Of a stretch of 45,929 nt of DNA, positions 25,701 through 35,500 are shown one piece after another. Made by a program: the position numbers and the translations under genes. The stretch covers positions 1 through 45,929 of the forward strand of contig SVSF01000001.1 in assembly GCA_015064425.1 (NCBI GenBank). Reading direction: 5' to 3'. How positions within the stretch are numbered: the stretch's first letter is position 1; each line of letters starts with the position of its first letter. Under the pieces are notes generated by a model. The model saw only the letters and a list, made by a program, of their open reading frames with translations. It had not been told where the DNA came from and made no database searches. Origin of the DNA: Oscillospiraceae bacterium (GTDB lineage: Bacteria; Bacillota_A; Clostridia; Oscillospirales; CAG-272).

Positions 25701-28700
25701 GAGGCTCTTTTAATGGCGCATATGGGGTCTATACACGGACCTGTTTCGTTGTCAAAGGTTGCTTTTAACAGCGCGGAAAGATCGTCTTCTGTGTACATAA
25801 GGGGAAGATATCCGCCTTTTCTGCTGATGAATTCGATCTCAAGATTTTTATTGACAAAGCCGGCTCCGCAGTAAACGGGATCCTTTCCTCTTCTTTTGAA
25901 TATCAGCAGTTTTTCTTCTTTGTCGAAGTAAGCTTCAACGAAAAGCCGTTGGTATGCGGGATGAGAAAGGTAGTCCTTGTGGGTGCATAGCTTAGGCTCA
26001 AAGCAAAGCATAGGGCAGATACTGCAGAACTCTCCCGATACCGCGAAGCTTATGGCAATACAGTTGTTGTCTGGATCTATCGCAAATACCGACTCAGAAC
26101 GTATATTGTTATTTATAAGCTTATATCTGACGGACATATTGTCACACTTCATCAAATAGTTACTTCCCGTAGCACCGTACACCTTACCGTCTGCCTCAAA
26201 ATATATTTTTAATCCTCCAAAAGAAAAAATATCCTCAAAATCTCTGTGGCAAATATCGTATTTCCCCATTTTTATCAGGATATCTCCCTTGGAAGAGCAT
26301 ACAAGTGAAAGGTCTCCGTTGGATAAAAGTGCCGTGCCCGGTGCTTTGAATACCGCACCCTCATTTATTGATGCATGTTCCTTTGTTATTTCTTCTTTAA
26401 CAAGGAGGCTTTCTTTTAAGAGCAGTTCTGTCGTAACTTTAGGCATTGCCAAAGGAAGATGTCTTTTAAATACGGGAGCATCTGCGGGGATCTTTTCTGT
26501 AAGGAGCTCCTTTGCCGAAGCCATATGTCTGTTTGACATAAATCTTTTTGTGAATATTCCGTCAAAGCAGGCGTTTGCACAGGCAATTATACTCATTCCG
26601 ACATGATGAGCCATAAATGATCGGATGATGGCGTACTCATCCTTTACTCTTGACGGGCTGAAGTCAACAGCTTCATAAAATCCGTATTTACCGTACATTC
26701 CCATATCCTTCAACTTCGTTAAGTTTTCGGGTGCGATATTTTTTGATACCGCAAAAAACAAAAAGGATGAGTAGGGAGAATACACTTTCTCTTTCGAAAG
26801 TCCGTTTGAAAGTCCCAAAGACTGTACTCCGTGTGCTTTATACTGATAGTTTAACTCTTTATCAAAGGCATAATAACCGCTTTCGGATTTTCCGAATATA
26901 CCACGTTTTTTATTTTTATATTGCTCATAGAAAGCAAAACGCAGGGCTTCGTAATGAAGGGAATTTTTGTATACCGGCAAAAGAAGGGTCGGCATAAAAT
27001 ATTCAAACGCTGTTCCGCTCCAGCTTGCAAGTCCAAGAAAACCGTCGTCGGATATAAGAGTTCTCTGTAACTTTGCCCAATGCCTGGCAGGCACCTGTCC
27101 CATAGCAATTGCATAATAGCTTCCGATCCTTGATTCACTCATAAGAATATCATAGCAATTTTCGCTTAAACGTCCGTCGGTAACGTCACAACTTATACAA
27201 AAAAGATCTCTTTTGGTGTTATACAATGCTTTGAAATCGGTATCGGCGAGTATATTCCCTATAGTGTTTATCAGCTCCGAGATGCCGTTTTCTTCACCAA
27301 GGTATCCGTACAGACCTTCTTTAAGAGCTACAAGGCAGGCGCAAAGATTTCCGCTGTCTACCGTAGATACGTAGGGCCTGCCTATGGGCTCAAGCGTAAC
27401 CGTATCATACCAGTTGTACAGATGCCCGTGATATTTTGGGAGGAGACTTACGCTTTTCAATATTCCCGATATTCGGATACAGAGCTCATGACTGTCAATA
27501 AAAGAGAAGTCTCTTGCGGCAAGTGTTGAAAGAAGACACAGACCGATATTTGTGGGAGAGGTTCTGTGAGCGATCGCTGTGACGGGTCCGAACTGTACGT
27601 TATCGGGAGGCAGAAAATTATCTTCTTCTCCTGCATGGTTTTTGTAAAATTTCCACATATCAAAGGCATATTTTGTAAGCATCGCCCGTTTCGATTTTGA
27701 AAATGCGGGTGAATGAGGTTTCTTTTTTGATATTAAAAGACTCCAGAATGGGAAGATAAGCCACATAAGTCCCAAAAGCTTTACGCTGATATATGGGTAG
27801 AACAATATAATAAGAGCGCCCCCTATAATGCTGTCTGCAAAAGCTATAGTATACCTTCCAATACCTGTTCCCAGCTTATCTGCCTCCGATGCGGTAGTCC
27901 ATTCCAGCAGATTTCTTCTTGTAAAAGCCATTCTGATGAATGCTCTTAAACTTGAGTCTACAGAGACTTTGGCGGTATGGAAAAGAGAGCAAACGTTAAA
28001 CAAAGCCATAGTAAAATTACGTTTTACCGAAGGAACAATACGGCTGAAAAACTTTCTGTCGGCATATCGTATGGAAAATACTACGGATGTGAGTGCAGGG
28101 AATATAAGATGAAGCAGCGAAAATGCAATAGCAAGACTTAAAATTCTTTCGCTTCTTATTCCCGCAACAAGTATCGCTGCAACTGTTGCCGGAGGGGTCA
28201 GGATACGTCTTAAATTATCAGCGAGCTTGTATTTTGATAAAGCGGTTATAGGATTGTCATAAAGCTTGTTTTCGGAATTTTTTACTTTTGGTCCGGCATA
28301 AGCAAGGGCTTGAATATCTCCTCTGTTCCATCTGTGCAGTCTTTTGAAATAAGGAAGGACTCCTGAAGGGCAAGTATCGGAAAGACTTATATCCGACAGA
28401 TAAGCTGTTCTGAGTCTTGTACCCTCAAGCAGATCATGACTCAAAACACTTTCTTCGGAGAAGGCTTTATCCAGAAGTTTATAATAGCAATTTACGTCAA
28501 AAATACCTTTCCCGCAGAAATTTCCTTCACCGAATATATTTTGGTATACATCAAAAGAAGCGGACGAATATACGTCTGTACCTCCTCCTCCGCAAAGCAT
28601 CATAGAAAAATCCGAAGCGGTTTCTGACAGAAGAGAGGTACTTATATTGGGCTGCATTATTCCGTAGCCCGATACGACTCTTCCTCCTTTTATAACAGGC

Positions 28701-29974
28701 TTGTTCAGCGGGTGGAGCATAGACCCTACCAATGCCTTTACCTTCCCGAGACCCAATTCCGTATCGGAGTCGAGGGTTATTATATATTTAGTTTCTTTTA
28801 AGAAGCAATCGTCACAGAGACAAAGAGAGAATGAGGTATCCTTTGACTTGATCTTTCTTACAAGCTCTAGCAGCGCCCCTCTTTTTCTTTCCCAGCCGAT
28901 ATACTTTTTTTCTCCGGTAGAATAGCTCCGTCTGCGTATAAAAAGAAAAAAGTTATTTCCGTATTTTCTGTTGAGATCATCCGCATGCTCCTTCGCTGCA
29001 GATATTATCTCTTCATCTTTCGGGCTTATATTTTCGGCAGAGTCCGGAAGATCTCCAAGCACTCCGAAGCGTACGTTTTTATCCTTATTTGCAAGATAGT
29101 AAAGTTCGAGCTTTTCAAAAAGTCCGTTTAACTCTTCGGAATCACACAAGAGGCTCGTTATTACAGCAAGAGTTTTGGCTGAATCGGGAATGCTTTCCAC
29201 CTCGTATTTCGGAACGGTGAGCTCTTTATATGAAAGTTTTGAAAATATCAGATTACTTATTTGCAATGCAAGTTCATAGCTTGGTAAGATCAGGAGTAAT
29301 GGGAGGAGCAGGTCGCCTTTTGCCATAAGAAGCTCGGCACTCATAAGGAGCAAAGTTAAAAGGATAACGGAAGAAAAATATATTTTTTTAAATATTTCCG
29401 GAATTTTTCCGAATGCGGTTCCGAGTCCTATTTCGGCATAGGCTTCTCTGTCGGATATTTTCTTTCTTTCCGCATATTCCTCAATGGCGTTACGGTAAGC
29501 GCTTTTGGTTGCTTCGTTACTGTTTTTGTATATTTCATTTTCGGATAAAAGCTTTTCGGTATACGATACGTCTTCAAAAAAGCTTTTAAGGTCGCTTTTT
29601 GACAGTACGGAAAGCGTATAAGCACAGTTGGATATCTGTGTATCGGAAAGCTTCGGTATCTCTCTCAAAATAATAAGAGCTATACTGCAATTGATGCAGT
29701 ATAGCTCACGGTTGTCAAAAGGTCTTTCTGTCTGCGCATCAAGGACAGCGTTTTTTATTACACCGAGGTCAAGCTTATATTCGTGCTTCTCAAGCAGTTT
29801 TTTCATAAGCTCGTAGATTACGGGGGAGACCTCATCGCTTTTACGATTGGCATAAAGTGCGTTTGCGGTATTTTCAAAGATATAGAAATCATCGTTTTCG
29901 CACAGCAATTTTTCCATAAGCTTTATTCTCGGGCGATCCTTGATAGTTGAAAAATTGTATTTTTTATTAGTCAT
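22772..29974 (-). CDS. Cyclic beta-1,2-glucan synthase-like protein (GT84, glycoamylase and GH94 domains)
   Basis: 2400 residues; GGAG lies eight bases ahead of the ATG. An N-terminal helical part is followed by a membrane pair (about 195-250), then a GT84 glycosyltransferase: DSD (402-404), GKGIFDV, SHDLLEG (His513-Asp514) and HRWNRGD (547-553). Further membrane pairs lie near 595-650 and 700-745. A glycoamylase-like domain (about 980-1165, ASWSGTAFEY) follows, then two GH94-type beta-sandwich parts (about 1200-1500 and 1665-1830) and a GH94 barrel with GGGDWNDGMN (Asp2087, Asp2090). In Brucella and Agrobacterium such proteins make cyclic beta-1,2-glucan: GT84 extends the chain, the middle part cyclises and GH94 trims length. 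Product here is inferred. This one is shorter than the ~2870-residue proteobacterial form. Confidence 0.85.
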   Translation of the reverse strand: MTNKKYNFSTIKDRPRIKLMEKLLCENDDFYIFENTANALYANRKSDEVSPVIYELMKKLLEKHEYKLDLGVIKNAVLDAQTERPFDNRELYCINCSIALIILREIPKLSDTQISNCAYTLSVLSKSDLKSFFEDVSYTEKLLSENEIYKNSNEATKSAYRNAIEEYAERKKISDREAYAEIGLGTAFGKIPEIFKKIYFSSVILLTLLLMSAELLMAKGDLLLPLLLILPSYELALQISNLIFSKLSYKELTVPKYEVESIPDSAKTLAVITSLLCDSEELNGLFEKLELYYLANKDKNVRFGVLGDLPDSAENISPKDEEIISAAKEHADDLNRKYGNNFFLFIRRRSYSTGEKKYIGWERKRGALLELVRKIKSKDTSFSLCLCDDCFLKETKYIITLDSDTELGLGKVKALVGSMLHPLNKPVIKGGRVVSGYGIMQPNISTSLLSETASDFSMMLCGGGGTDVYSSASFDVYQNIFGEGNFCGKGIFDVNCYYKLLDKAFSEESVLSHDLLEGTRLRTAYLSDISLSDTCPSGVLPYFKRLHRWNRGDIQALAYAGPKVKNSENKLYDNPITALSKYKLADNLRRILTPPATVAAILVAGIRSERILSLAIAFSLLHLIFPALTSVVFSIRYADRKFFSRIVPSVKRNFTMALFNVCSLFHTAKVSVDSSLRAFIRMAFTRRNLLEWTTASEADKLGTGIGRYTIAFADSIIGGALIILFYPYISVKLLGLMWLIFPFWSLLISKKKPHSPAFSKSKRAMLTKYAFDMWKFYKNHAGEEDNFLPPDNVQFGPVTAIAHRTSPTNIGLCLLSTLAARDFSFIDSHELCIRISGILKSVSLLPKYHGHLYNWYDTVTLEPIGRPYVSTVDSGNLCACLVALKEGLYGYLGEENGISELINTIGNILADTDFKALYNTKRDLFCISCDVTDGRLSENCYDILMSESRIGSYYAIAMGQVPARHWAKLQRTLISDDGFLGLASWSGTAFEYFMPTLLLPVYKNSLHYEALRFAFYEQYKNKKRGIFGKSESGYYAFDKELNYQYKAHGVQSLGLSNGLSKEKVYSPYSSFLFFAVSKNIAPENLTKLKDMGMYGKYGFYEAVDFSPSRVKDEYAIIRSFMAHHVGMSIIACANACFDGIFTKRFMSNRHMASAKELLTEKIPADAPVFKRHLPLAMPKVTTELLLKESLLVKEEITKEHASINEGAVFKAPGTALLSNGDLSLVCSSKGDILIKMGKYDICHRDFEDIFSFGGLKIYFEADGKVYGATGSNYLMKCDNMSVRYKLINNNIRSESVFAIDPDNNCIAISFAVSGEFCSICPMLCFEPKLCTHKDYLSHPAYQRLFVEAYFDKEEKLLIFKRRGKDPVYCGAGFVNKNLEIEFISRKGGYLPLMYTEDDLSALLKATFDNETGPCIDPICAIKRASDSSSGKYRTEFLISCGKSKEEVTENIKKARSLKNQSPCEAFRKALYRTVKYQMFASLLDKDSLKLSNTVLTALYHDIGEPKEADKVYGKNPLYIHGISGDLPIISVSIGTGSELSDREIRICESFIKAYKYLKIKGEIFDLVFIVKEPDSYTNAVSSFINKLCHNIMGHTRSESDGGLFIVNSESKLFEFVSRLYFKIGTDTDIDKLVLEKMRSPSARIHAEVYAKTEADDGEKAEDNAIFKTEGGYFTANGFVCEKKNRTYPWSHIYCGPQFGTMLTQNSLGFSYFENSREKRISQWRNDPYHEVSGERILLHSEGKIYDLCACSEKVYFTKGCAIYNGRINNIRYKVFVGCDPFLYAKLISLELKNCGISSADISLKYETVYALSPEAPSQRLIRLEKRNTEEFASNVLNENIRMKAFKYNIGGTAHTVCADGNVKCGFVLGVCRSVDSADYKYIRNKYRSTSDMEKGFCEYADYYSKLLSAIKIKSGDVKTDLLINRYVPYQAVCDRIRARCGFFQPGGAYGFRDQLQDSVCLIPIDPSFAKYQIIRCAAHQYTEGDVMHWWHNDRGISWGVRTRISDDTVWLAYALCEYVESTGDTSLCLKEINYLESRPLDKKEKDRYERAVKGNKKESIFMHCVRGLEIPVKRIGEHGLPLFGGGDWNDGMNEVGEGGESVWLGMFLSMTLKSFSKLCDTINEKEKSEKYLRESEKLKLALERHAYSGKYYIRGFFGDGKAFGTEESSECKIDLISQAFASIASLKEDRVKKAIKEAFLKLYKEDHKLMLLLDPPFDGLSRCPGYIGNYPAGIRENGGEYCHGALFFAYALALRGNGDDAYTVLETIDPLYRYSLNELKGKYLGDPYSIAGDILNSDDQRGRCGWNHYTGSAGWFYRVFINGILGLQMKKGGFVMDPSIPKKFEKGISFEISKDKSIYAVRLSKASNKKMYLDQKPSENFFPFDGRSHFAEIGVEKKEK

Positions 29975-30031
29975 TGGAAATACTCCGAAATAAAAGATTT
30001 TTATTATTATTTCTCGGTTTTTCCAAAATTA

Positions 30032-32338
30032 TTAGTCTGAAAAGGAGTAGATGAATTTTTCTTTTGCTCTTACGCTTTCTGCGATGTCAGCATACATATC
30101 GTAATTTGTGAAATATTCCTTGGCTTTGATATCGGCAAATATAAGCCTTTTTGTATTTTCAAGACTGTATGCAAAATCGTAACGTCTGTATCTTGGTTTG
30201 ACTGATACACATACGAGCACCGCATCGGCATTTTCGGCGTATGGGACAAGTTCTTCCGTTCTTCCTTCAAACGGAACCGTAGCTCCGTCTACCAAAAGCT
30301 TTTTATTATCGCATTTGACAAGATATGCATATATCTCTGAATTTAAGTTTTTCGTAGGCGGTATTTCTATGAACAGATCGTTGTTTTTGAAAAGGCAGAC
30401 TTCTTTTCTGTCAAAATAGTCTAATGGAATTCCGTTTTCCCGGCATATCTTTTCGAGTTCATATGCTATTACGATATCTTCTTCTTTTTGCGGAGAAGGT
30501 GCCTTTATACTGTGTATCTTTACCGTGTTTGCAAAATAGGGGAGGATTTCGGTAAGATCTTTCCCGTAGCCGGATACTATGTAGCTTTCAATTTCGAGCA
30601 GCTTGTATTTGCTTTTTACATAGCCTATACCTTCTTTTATTTCCGAGTAATTTCCTTTTGTTCCGTCGATAAAGCTTACCTTCCTTCCGCTTTTGACTAT
30701 AGCAAGATCGTTGCTTCCGTTGTAGCTGTAAATAAAAATTTCGTCATCAGTATTTGAATTATAATATGCGGATAAAGCGAAAAATGCGGATATACATAAA
30801 ATTACGGGTATAGTGTAAATAGACTTTCTTTTAGGTGAAAAAATAAAAACGGCAAAGATGCAAAGAAGACAGAATAATAAAAGATGTTTTGTGAAGGGAT
30901 AATCCAGGGAAAGAGACATTCCATTTATTTTTGCCAAAGCGGAGCTAAGACCGAACGTAATACCGCACAAAAGCTCTGCGCTAAAAGCAATTACACTTGA
31001 TATCACGGGTACGGGTGACAACAACAATAGAAACGGTGATAAGACCAAAAGAAGAGAAACAACGGGACTGAGAAGCAGGTTGGATATGGGAGATATCAGG
31101 GAAATGCTTCCGAATGACATCCAAATAAAAGGAAGACTGAAGAGTACCGCCATACAGGTAGTAATAAGTGATGATGATATGTAGCTTATCAGCTTGTGTT
31201 TCTTTATAAAAGGGATCTTCTGAAATTTTTTTATAACCGATAGGGATAAAAGAACTCCCAAGGTGGCAAAAACGGACAGTATGAGTCCTATGTCAAAGAA
31301 AGATGCGGGATCGGAAATTATTATCAAGGTATATGACAGGAGAAGAGACGTAAAACTGTCGTTTTCACCGTTTAATAATCCGCAAATACAGAATATTATA
31401 AACATTGAACCGGCGCGTGAAACTGATGGAGACATGCCGCACAAGAGCATGAATACGATAGAAAAAGCTATAAGCAAAATAGCTCTTGTACGCTTTGGTA
31501 CCGATATCAGGGTCAAAAATAAGGTAAGCATACCGAAAAGAACGGAGAAATGCATACCGCTTACAGCCAACATATGCGAGAGCCCCAGATATGTAAAGTC
31601 ATTTTTTACGGATGCCGCAAGATGGGTTTTGTCTCCGATGAGAAGGGCACTCATAAATCCGGCACTTTTCTCGGAAAGATGTGTTTTGAAGCTGTTTGAT
31701 GCTTTTGAAGAAAGGCTCTTGAAAAATAGTTCTGCGCTGTTTGGCTCACACTCACCGAGAATGCGGAATTTTGAATCCTTTAAACCATGCGCTTCCGAGC
31801 GCAAGAGGTATCCGTCAGCTCTTTTATATATTTCTGTACCGAAGATACGGGAGTTGTCATATTCGTAAAAATACAAATTGAGACGTATTATATTTCCGAT
31901 CTTTGCACCTGTACAGAAATCCGTTTTGAGGTCCGAAAGCATTTCGACAGGTTTTCCATCTATCTTCTTTATTTCTATCTGTGCTTCGCATGATGAAAAA
32001 TTATCAAAGCTGCGGTCTGTTACCGAGATGACTTCCGCTTCTACTGTGTGCACGGACCCGCAGAGTTCTTTTGATGCATAAAGCTTATTATCTGCATAAA
32101 GATAGGAGCAGAGGAGGGCAAGGGAGACCGCAAGGAATATTAGCAGATAAAGTACACTGTCAAACTTCTCTTTTGATCCTTTGATGATGTTTTTTAGGAG
32201 AACGAAAACAAGGAAAAAGAGGATCAAGAGCGTAAATACGAGAAACTTTATTTCCGGGCCGAAAAAAAATCCCAAAGAAAACATTAGACAGAAACAAAGG
32301 CAGGCCGTTGCTAAAGGTCTATTTTTGAGTATTTTCAC
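30032..32338 (-). CDS. comEC: ComEC/Rec2-type DNA uptake channel protein
   Basis: 768 residues from a GTG at 32338 with GGAGG seven bases ahead; an ATG at 32416 is in frame but lies upstream of the promoter -10. Membrane helices open the protein, then an OB-like DUF4131 domain, then the competence domain with HMLAVSGMHFSVLFG (His263) and about ten membrane helices. The C-terminal ~200 residues match the metallo-beta-lactamase-like domain in outline (AIVKSGRKVSFIDGTKGN), but where the HxHxDH motif belongs there is VSGYGKDLTEIL, so the hydrolase site is lost. ComEC passes single-stranded DNA over the membrane in competent bacteria; no other uptake gene than comEB lies in this window. Confidence 0.9.
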   Translation of the reverse strand: MKILKNRPLATACLCFCLMFSLGFFFGPEIKFLVFTLLILFFLVFVLLKNIIKGSKEKFDSVLYLLIFLAVSLALLCSYLYADNKLYASKELCGSVHTVEAEVISVTDRSFDNFSSCEAQIEIKKIDGKPVEMLSDLKTDFCTGAKIGNIIRLNLYFYEYDNSRIFGTEIYKRADGYLLRSEAHGLKDSKFRILGECEPNSAELFFKSLSSKASNSFKTHLSEKSAGFMSALLIGDKTHLAASVKNDFTYLGLSHMLAVSGMHFSVLFGMLTLFLTLISVPKRTRAILLIAFSIVFMLLCGMSPSVSRAGSMFIIFCICGLLNGENDSFTSLLLSYTLIIISDPASFFDIGLILSVFATLGVLLSLSVIKKFQKIPFIKKHKLISYISSSLITTCMAVLFSLPFIWMSFGSISLISPISNLLLSPVVSLLLVLSPFLLLLSPVPVISSVIAFSAELLCGITFGLSSALAKINGMSLSLDYPFTKHLLLFCLLCIFAVFIFSPKRKSIYTIPVILCISAFFALSAYYNSNTDDEIFIYSYNGSNDLAIVKSGRKVSFIDGTKGNYSEIKEGIGYVKSKYKLLEIESYIVSGYGKDLTEILPYFANTVKIHSIKAPSPQKEEDIVIAYELEKICRENGIPLDYFDRKEVCLFKNNDLFIEIPPTKNLNSEIYAYLVKCDNKKLLVDGATVPFEGRTEELVPYAENADAVLVCVSVKPRYRRYDFAYSLENTKRLIFADIKAKEYFTNYDMYADIAESVRAKEKFIYSFSD

Positions 32339-32377
32339 CTTAAGTCCTCCTTCCTGCTTAAGAATACTATTATAAAA

Positions 32378-32406
32378 AGTATATAGCAAGTGTGACTGTT
32401 TGTCAA
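32378..32406 (-). promoter_or_regulatory. Sigma-A promoter for comEC and the genes after it
   Basis: TTGACA (32406-32401), 17-base spacer, TATACT (32383-32378), about 40 bases ahead of the comEC GTG. Downstream genes have gaps of about 60 bases or less down to folD and no terminator that I can see, so one transcript of about 14 kb is possible. Confidence 0.85.
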
Positions 32407-32481
32407 ATATATCCATTTTTGAAAAAGAGGTCTAAAAAATATTAATTTGAAAGAAAAAGTATTTATTTTAATGACTGTATG

Positions 32482-32490
32482 TGATATAAT
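32482..32490 (+). promoter_or_regulatory. Possible extended -10 promoter of the subtilase gene
   Basis: TGATATAAT has the TGn extension and a perfect TATAAT. The -35 region (TTTATT, 17 bases upstream) is weak. It lies about 95 bases ahead of the chosen ATG. Confidence 0.5.
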
Positions 32491-32584
32491 AAAATGGAAT
32501 ACACTCAGAAATAAACAACAGAAAAAGCAACAAGCTTTTTGCGATCTTTTCTGCGTGAAAAACTATGAAAGGTGCAGTGGAAAA

Positions 32585-35500
32585 ATGAAGAAAACACTAT
32601 CGGCAAAATTGCTGTTGTTGTTTCTTACAACATGTATGCTGAATTTACATATCTCCTCCCTTGCCTTTGCATATGACACGGAAGAAACGACTTATAATGA
32701 ATGCGAAGTCATAATAGAATTTGATGAGGATGCAGATACCGAATCGGTAAAAAAACATATATTTGAAGTACTTAACGGAAAATTTGAGATAGTTGCCGAG
32801 TATGATACTCTCATAAAAGGAATTGCGGCAAAGATCCCGACATATAAGCTTTTGGCCGTAGAATGCATAAACGGAGTAAAATGTGTTTCAGATTCTTTGG
32901 AATATGAAGCTCTTGACACAAGTTCGGAAAATAATATAAAAAAGCAGCTGAACGATCTGTCCCCGGATCTTGAATATGAGGGCGCAGGTATGCTTGCGGC
33001 AGTACTTGATTCCGGATTTTTAACAGATGATCCGTACTTTACTTTAAGTGAAGGAACGGAACTTGCAAAAAGCAAAGAGGATATCGAGGTCATTAAAGCT
33101 TATTACAAAATTTCCGGCGTCTACGTTTCCGATAAGATACCATATGCTTATGATTACGGTGAGAATGACACGGACGTAAGTTCTGCTTCTTTGCACGGAC
33201 AACACGTGGCGGGAATAATCGGCGGCAATCCGAAAAATGCAAAAGATGAAAGCAAGTTCAGCGGTGTTGCGCCTGAGGTCCAGCTTGCGTTGATGAAGAT
33301 CTTCTCGGACGAAACGGGCACTACAAAGACCTCGGCAATACTTTCCGCCCTTGAAGATGCGATCCTTTTGGGCGCAGATGTAATAAATCTCAGTTTCGGT
33401 TCTCCTTGCGGTAACGAAGAGGGAAGGCCTATGCCTGCCTCTTTGAAAACAGCTATTGATAGAGCAGAAGAGCTTGGAGCTTTTATAGTGTGTGCTACCG
33501 GTAACGTGGGGAGCATAGGAAACGGAAGTGTATATGATAACGGATACGGAATAACATATCCTCTCGCAAACAACATTGATACAGGTACTGTGGCAACACC
33601 TGCTTCCATAAATTCCGCATTCTCCGTAGGAAGTCTTGATGAGACTTATAAAAAAAGGATCTACTTCTATATGGGCGGAGAAGATGGTATGAGGATCGGT
33701 TATACCGACACGAATATGTACTACGCTATAGGCAACAAAAGAAGCTTCGCCGCTCTTTTGGGCAACGAGCTTACGGCAGTATATGTCGGCGGAGACGGTA
33801 CGTATGAGGATTATAAGCATCTTAATGACCTTAACGGCAGACTGGTTATCGTAAGATACAGAGGCGAGATGTCCATTGAGAATAAAATGATCTTTGCCAA
33901 GGAAGCAGGTGCGGGAGGCGTTATCTTTTACGCTGACAAGAATGAAGACGCAAGAAGCCTTCAGCTGAACCTTGCCAACGCGGTAATTCCCGCCATACTT
34001 GTTTCATATAACGATTCTGTGGCTTTAAGAGACAACATAGGTACGGAGCTTCTTTTCTCCGATGAGTATTATCATTACGAGCTTGTTGAGGGTTCGCGTA
34101 AGCCGGCAGATTATTCTTCCGGCGGAATAAGCGGAGATATGAGTCTCAATCCAGATATTACGGCATCCGGTACGAATATACTTTCTCTCGGTGCCGAAGA
34201 GCTTATGAACAGAAGCGGAAGCTCTATGGCAGCAGCATACGTTTCGGGAGCTGCAATTCTTGTAAAAGAGTCACTCATAAAAAACAAGGCTGACAGTGAT
34301 GTCTCAAATCTGAAGAAAATAATGATGAACAGTGCATTTCTTCTTAAGGATGAAGTCAGCGGATATGAGTATTCTCCTAGAAAGCAGGGCGCGGGAATGG
34401 TTGATATACTTTCCGCCGTCAATTCAGATCTATTTATCAGCTCTGTTTACGGGAATGGAAAGATAGAGATCAAAAATCCGCTTTCTTATATATTCAGCTT
34501 TGATATAAAAATAGAGAATACGTCAAATGAGGTTAAGGATTGCTACTTGGCTCTTTCCGTTATGACGGACGAGCTTTTTGTTGCGGAGATACCGCAAAAA
34601 GACGGAAGCACAAAGTCCGTTTACTTCAATACGGAAAGAAATGTACCCTTGGAAAATTCAAAGGTCAAGATAAACGAAGAGGAAGCAAATGCAAACAAAT
34701 ATGCTCCCGACGGAGAGAGAGTAAAGGTAAGTATACAGCCAAATTCATCTCAGACCGTAAAAATAACCGTATATATGGATGCCAAGACCGTAAGTGAAAA
34801 AAGTAAGATATTTACCTCGGGATTTTTTGTTGAGGGATATATAGAGGCTTACGATGCAAACGGGGATGTACTTGCATCTGTACCATACGTCGGATTCAGA
34901 GGAAACCGAAACAATATGAGCGTTTTTGATCCTATGATCTACGACGGAGAAAGTTTCTTCGGAAAAAGCTATTTTTATTCATACGTTTATAACAGTATCG
35001 TAAAGCTGGGAAGTAATTCCGAAGTGACTGATCCTTATTATTCACGGGATTATATCTCATTCTCGCCAAACGGAGACGGAATAATGGATGCGCTCTACGT
35101 TTCAATAGGACTTCTCAGAAATGTGGAGAGCGTAAAAACGGAGATCATCGACAGCAAGGGCAACGTTATATATAAGTATAATAACGCAGGATATACCGTA
35201 AAGACACATCTTGATGCTAAAGTGCTTAACAATCTTTCTTTTATGGTGTGGGATGGTCTTAAAAATGACGGTACACCCTATCCCGACGGAAAATATACTC
35301 TCGTTATTACGGCGAAGAGCGACCGAAAAAACGTTGAACCGGAGAGACTGGAGTGTGTCTTTACGCTTGATACTGCGGCACCGGAAATGGTTGGAGCAAG
35401 ACTTGAGACGGATATGAAGGGGAAAGTATATCTGGTAATGGAGTTTAAGGATGAGCATCATCTCCAATCATTGGGCTATTTTAGCTTTATTGACGGGACA

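Noticed and set aside
31263..31868. 201-codon plus-strand frame inside comEC
   Set aside because: Antisense to conserved membrane helices of ComEC, no domain.
33044..33820. 258-codon frame antisense to the subtilase
   Set aside because: No recognisable domain or ribosome binding site; the sense frame has an intact catalytic triad.
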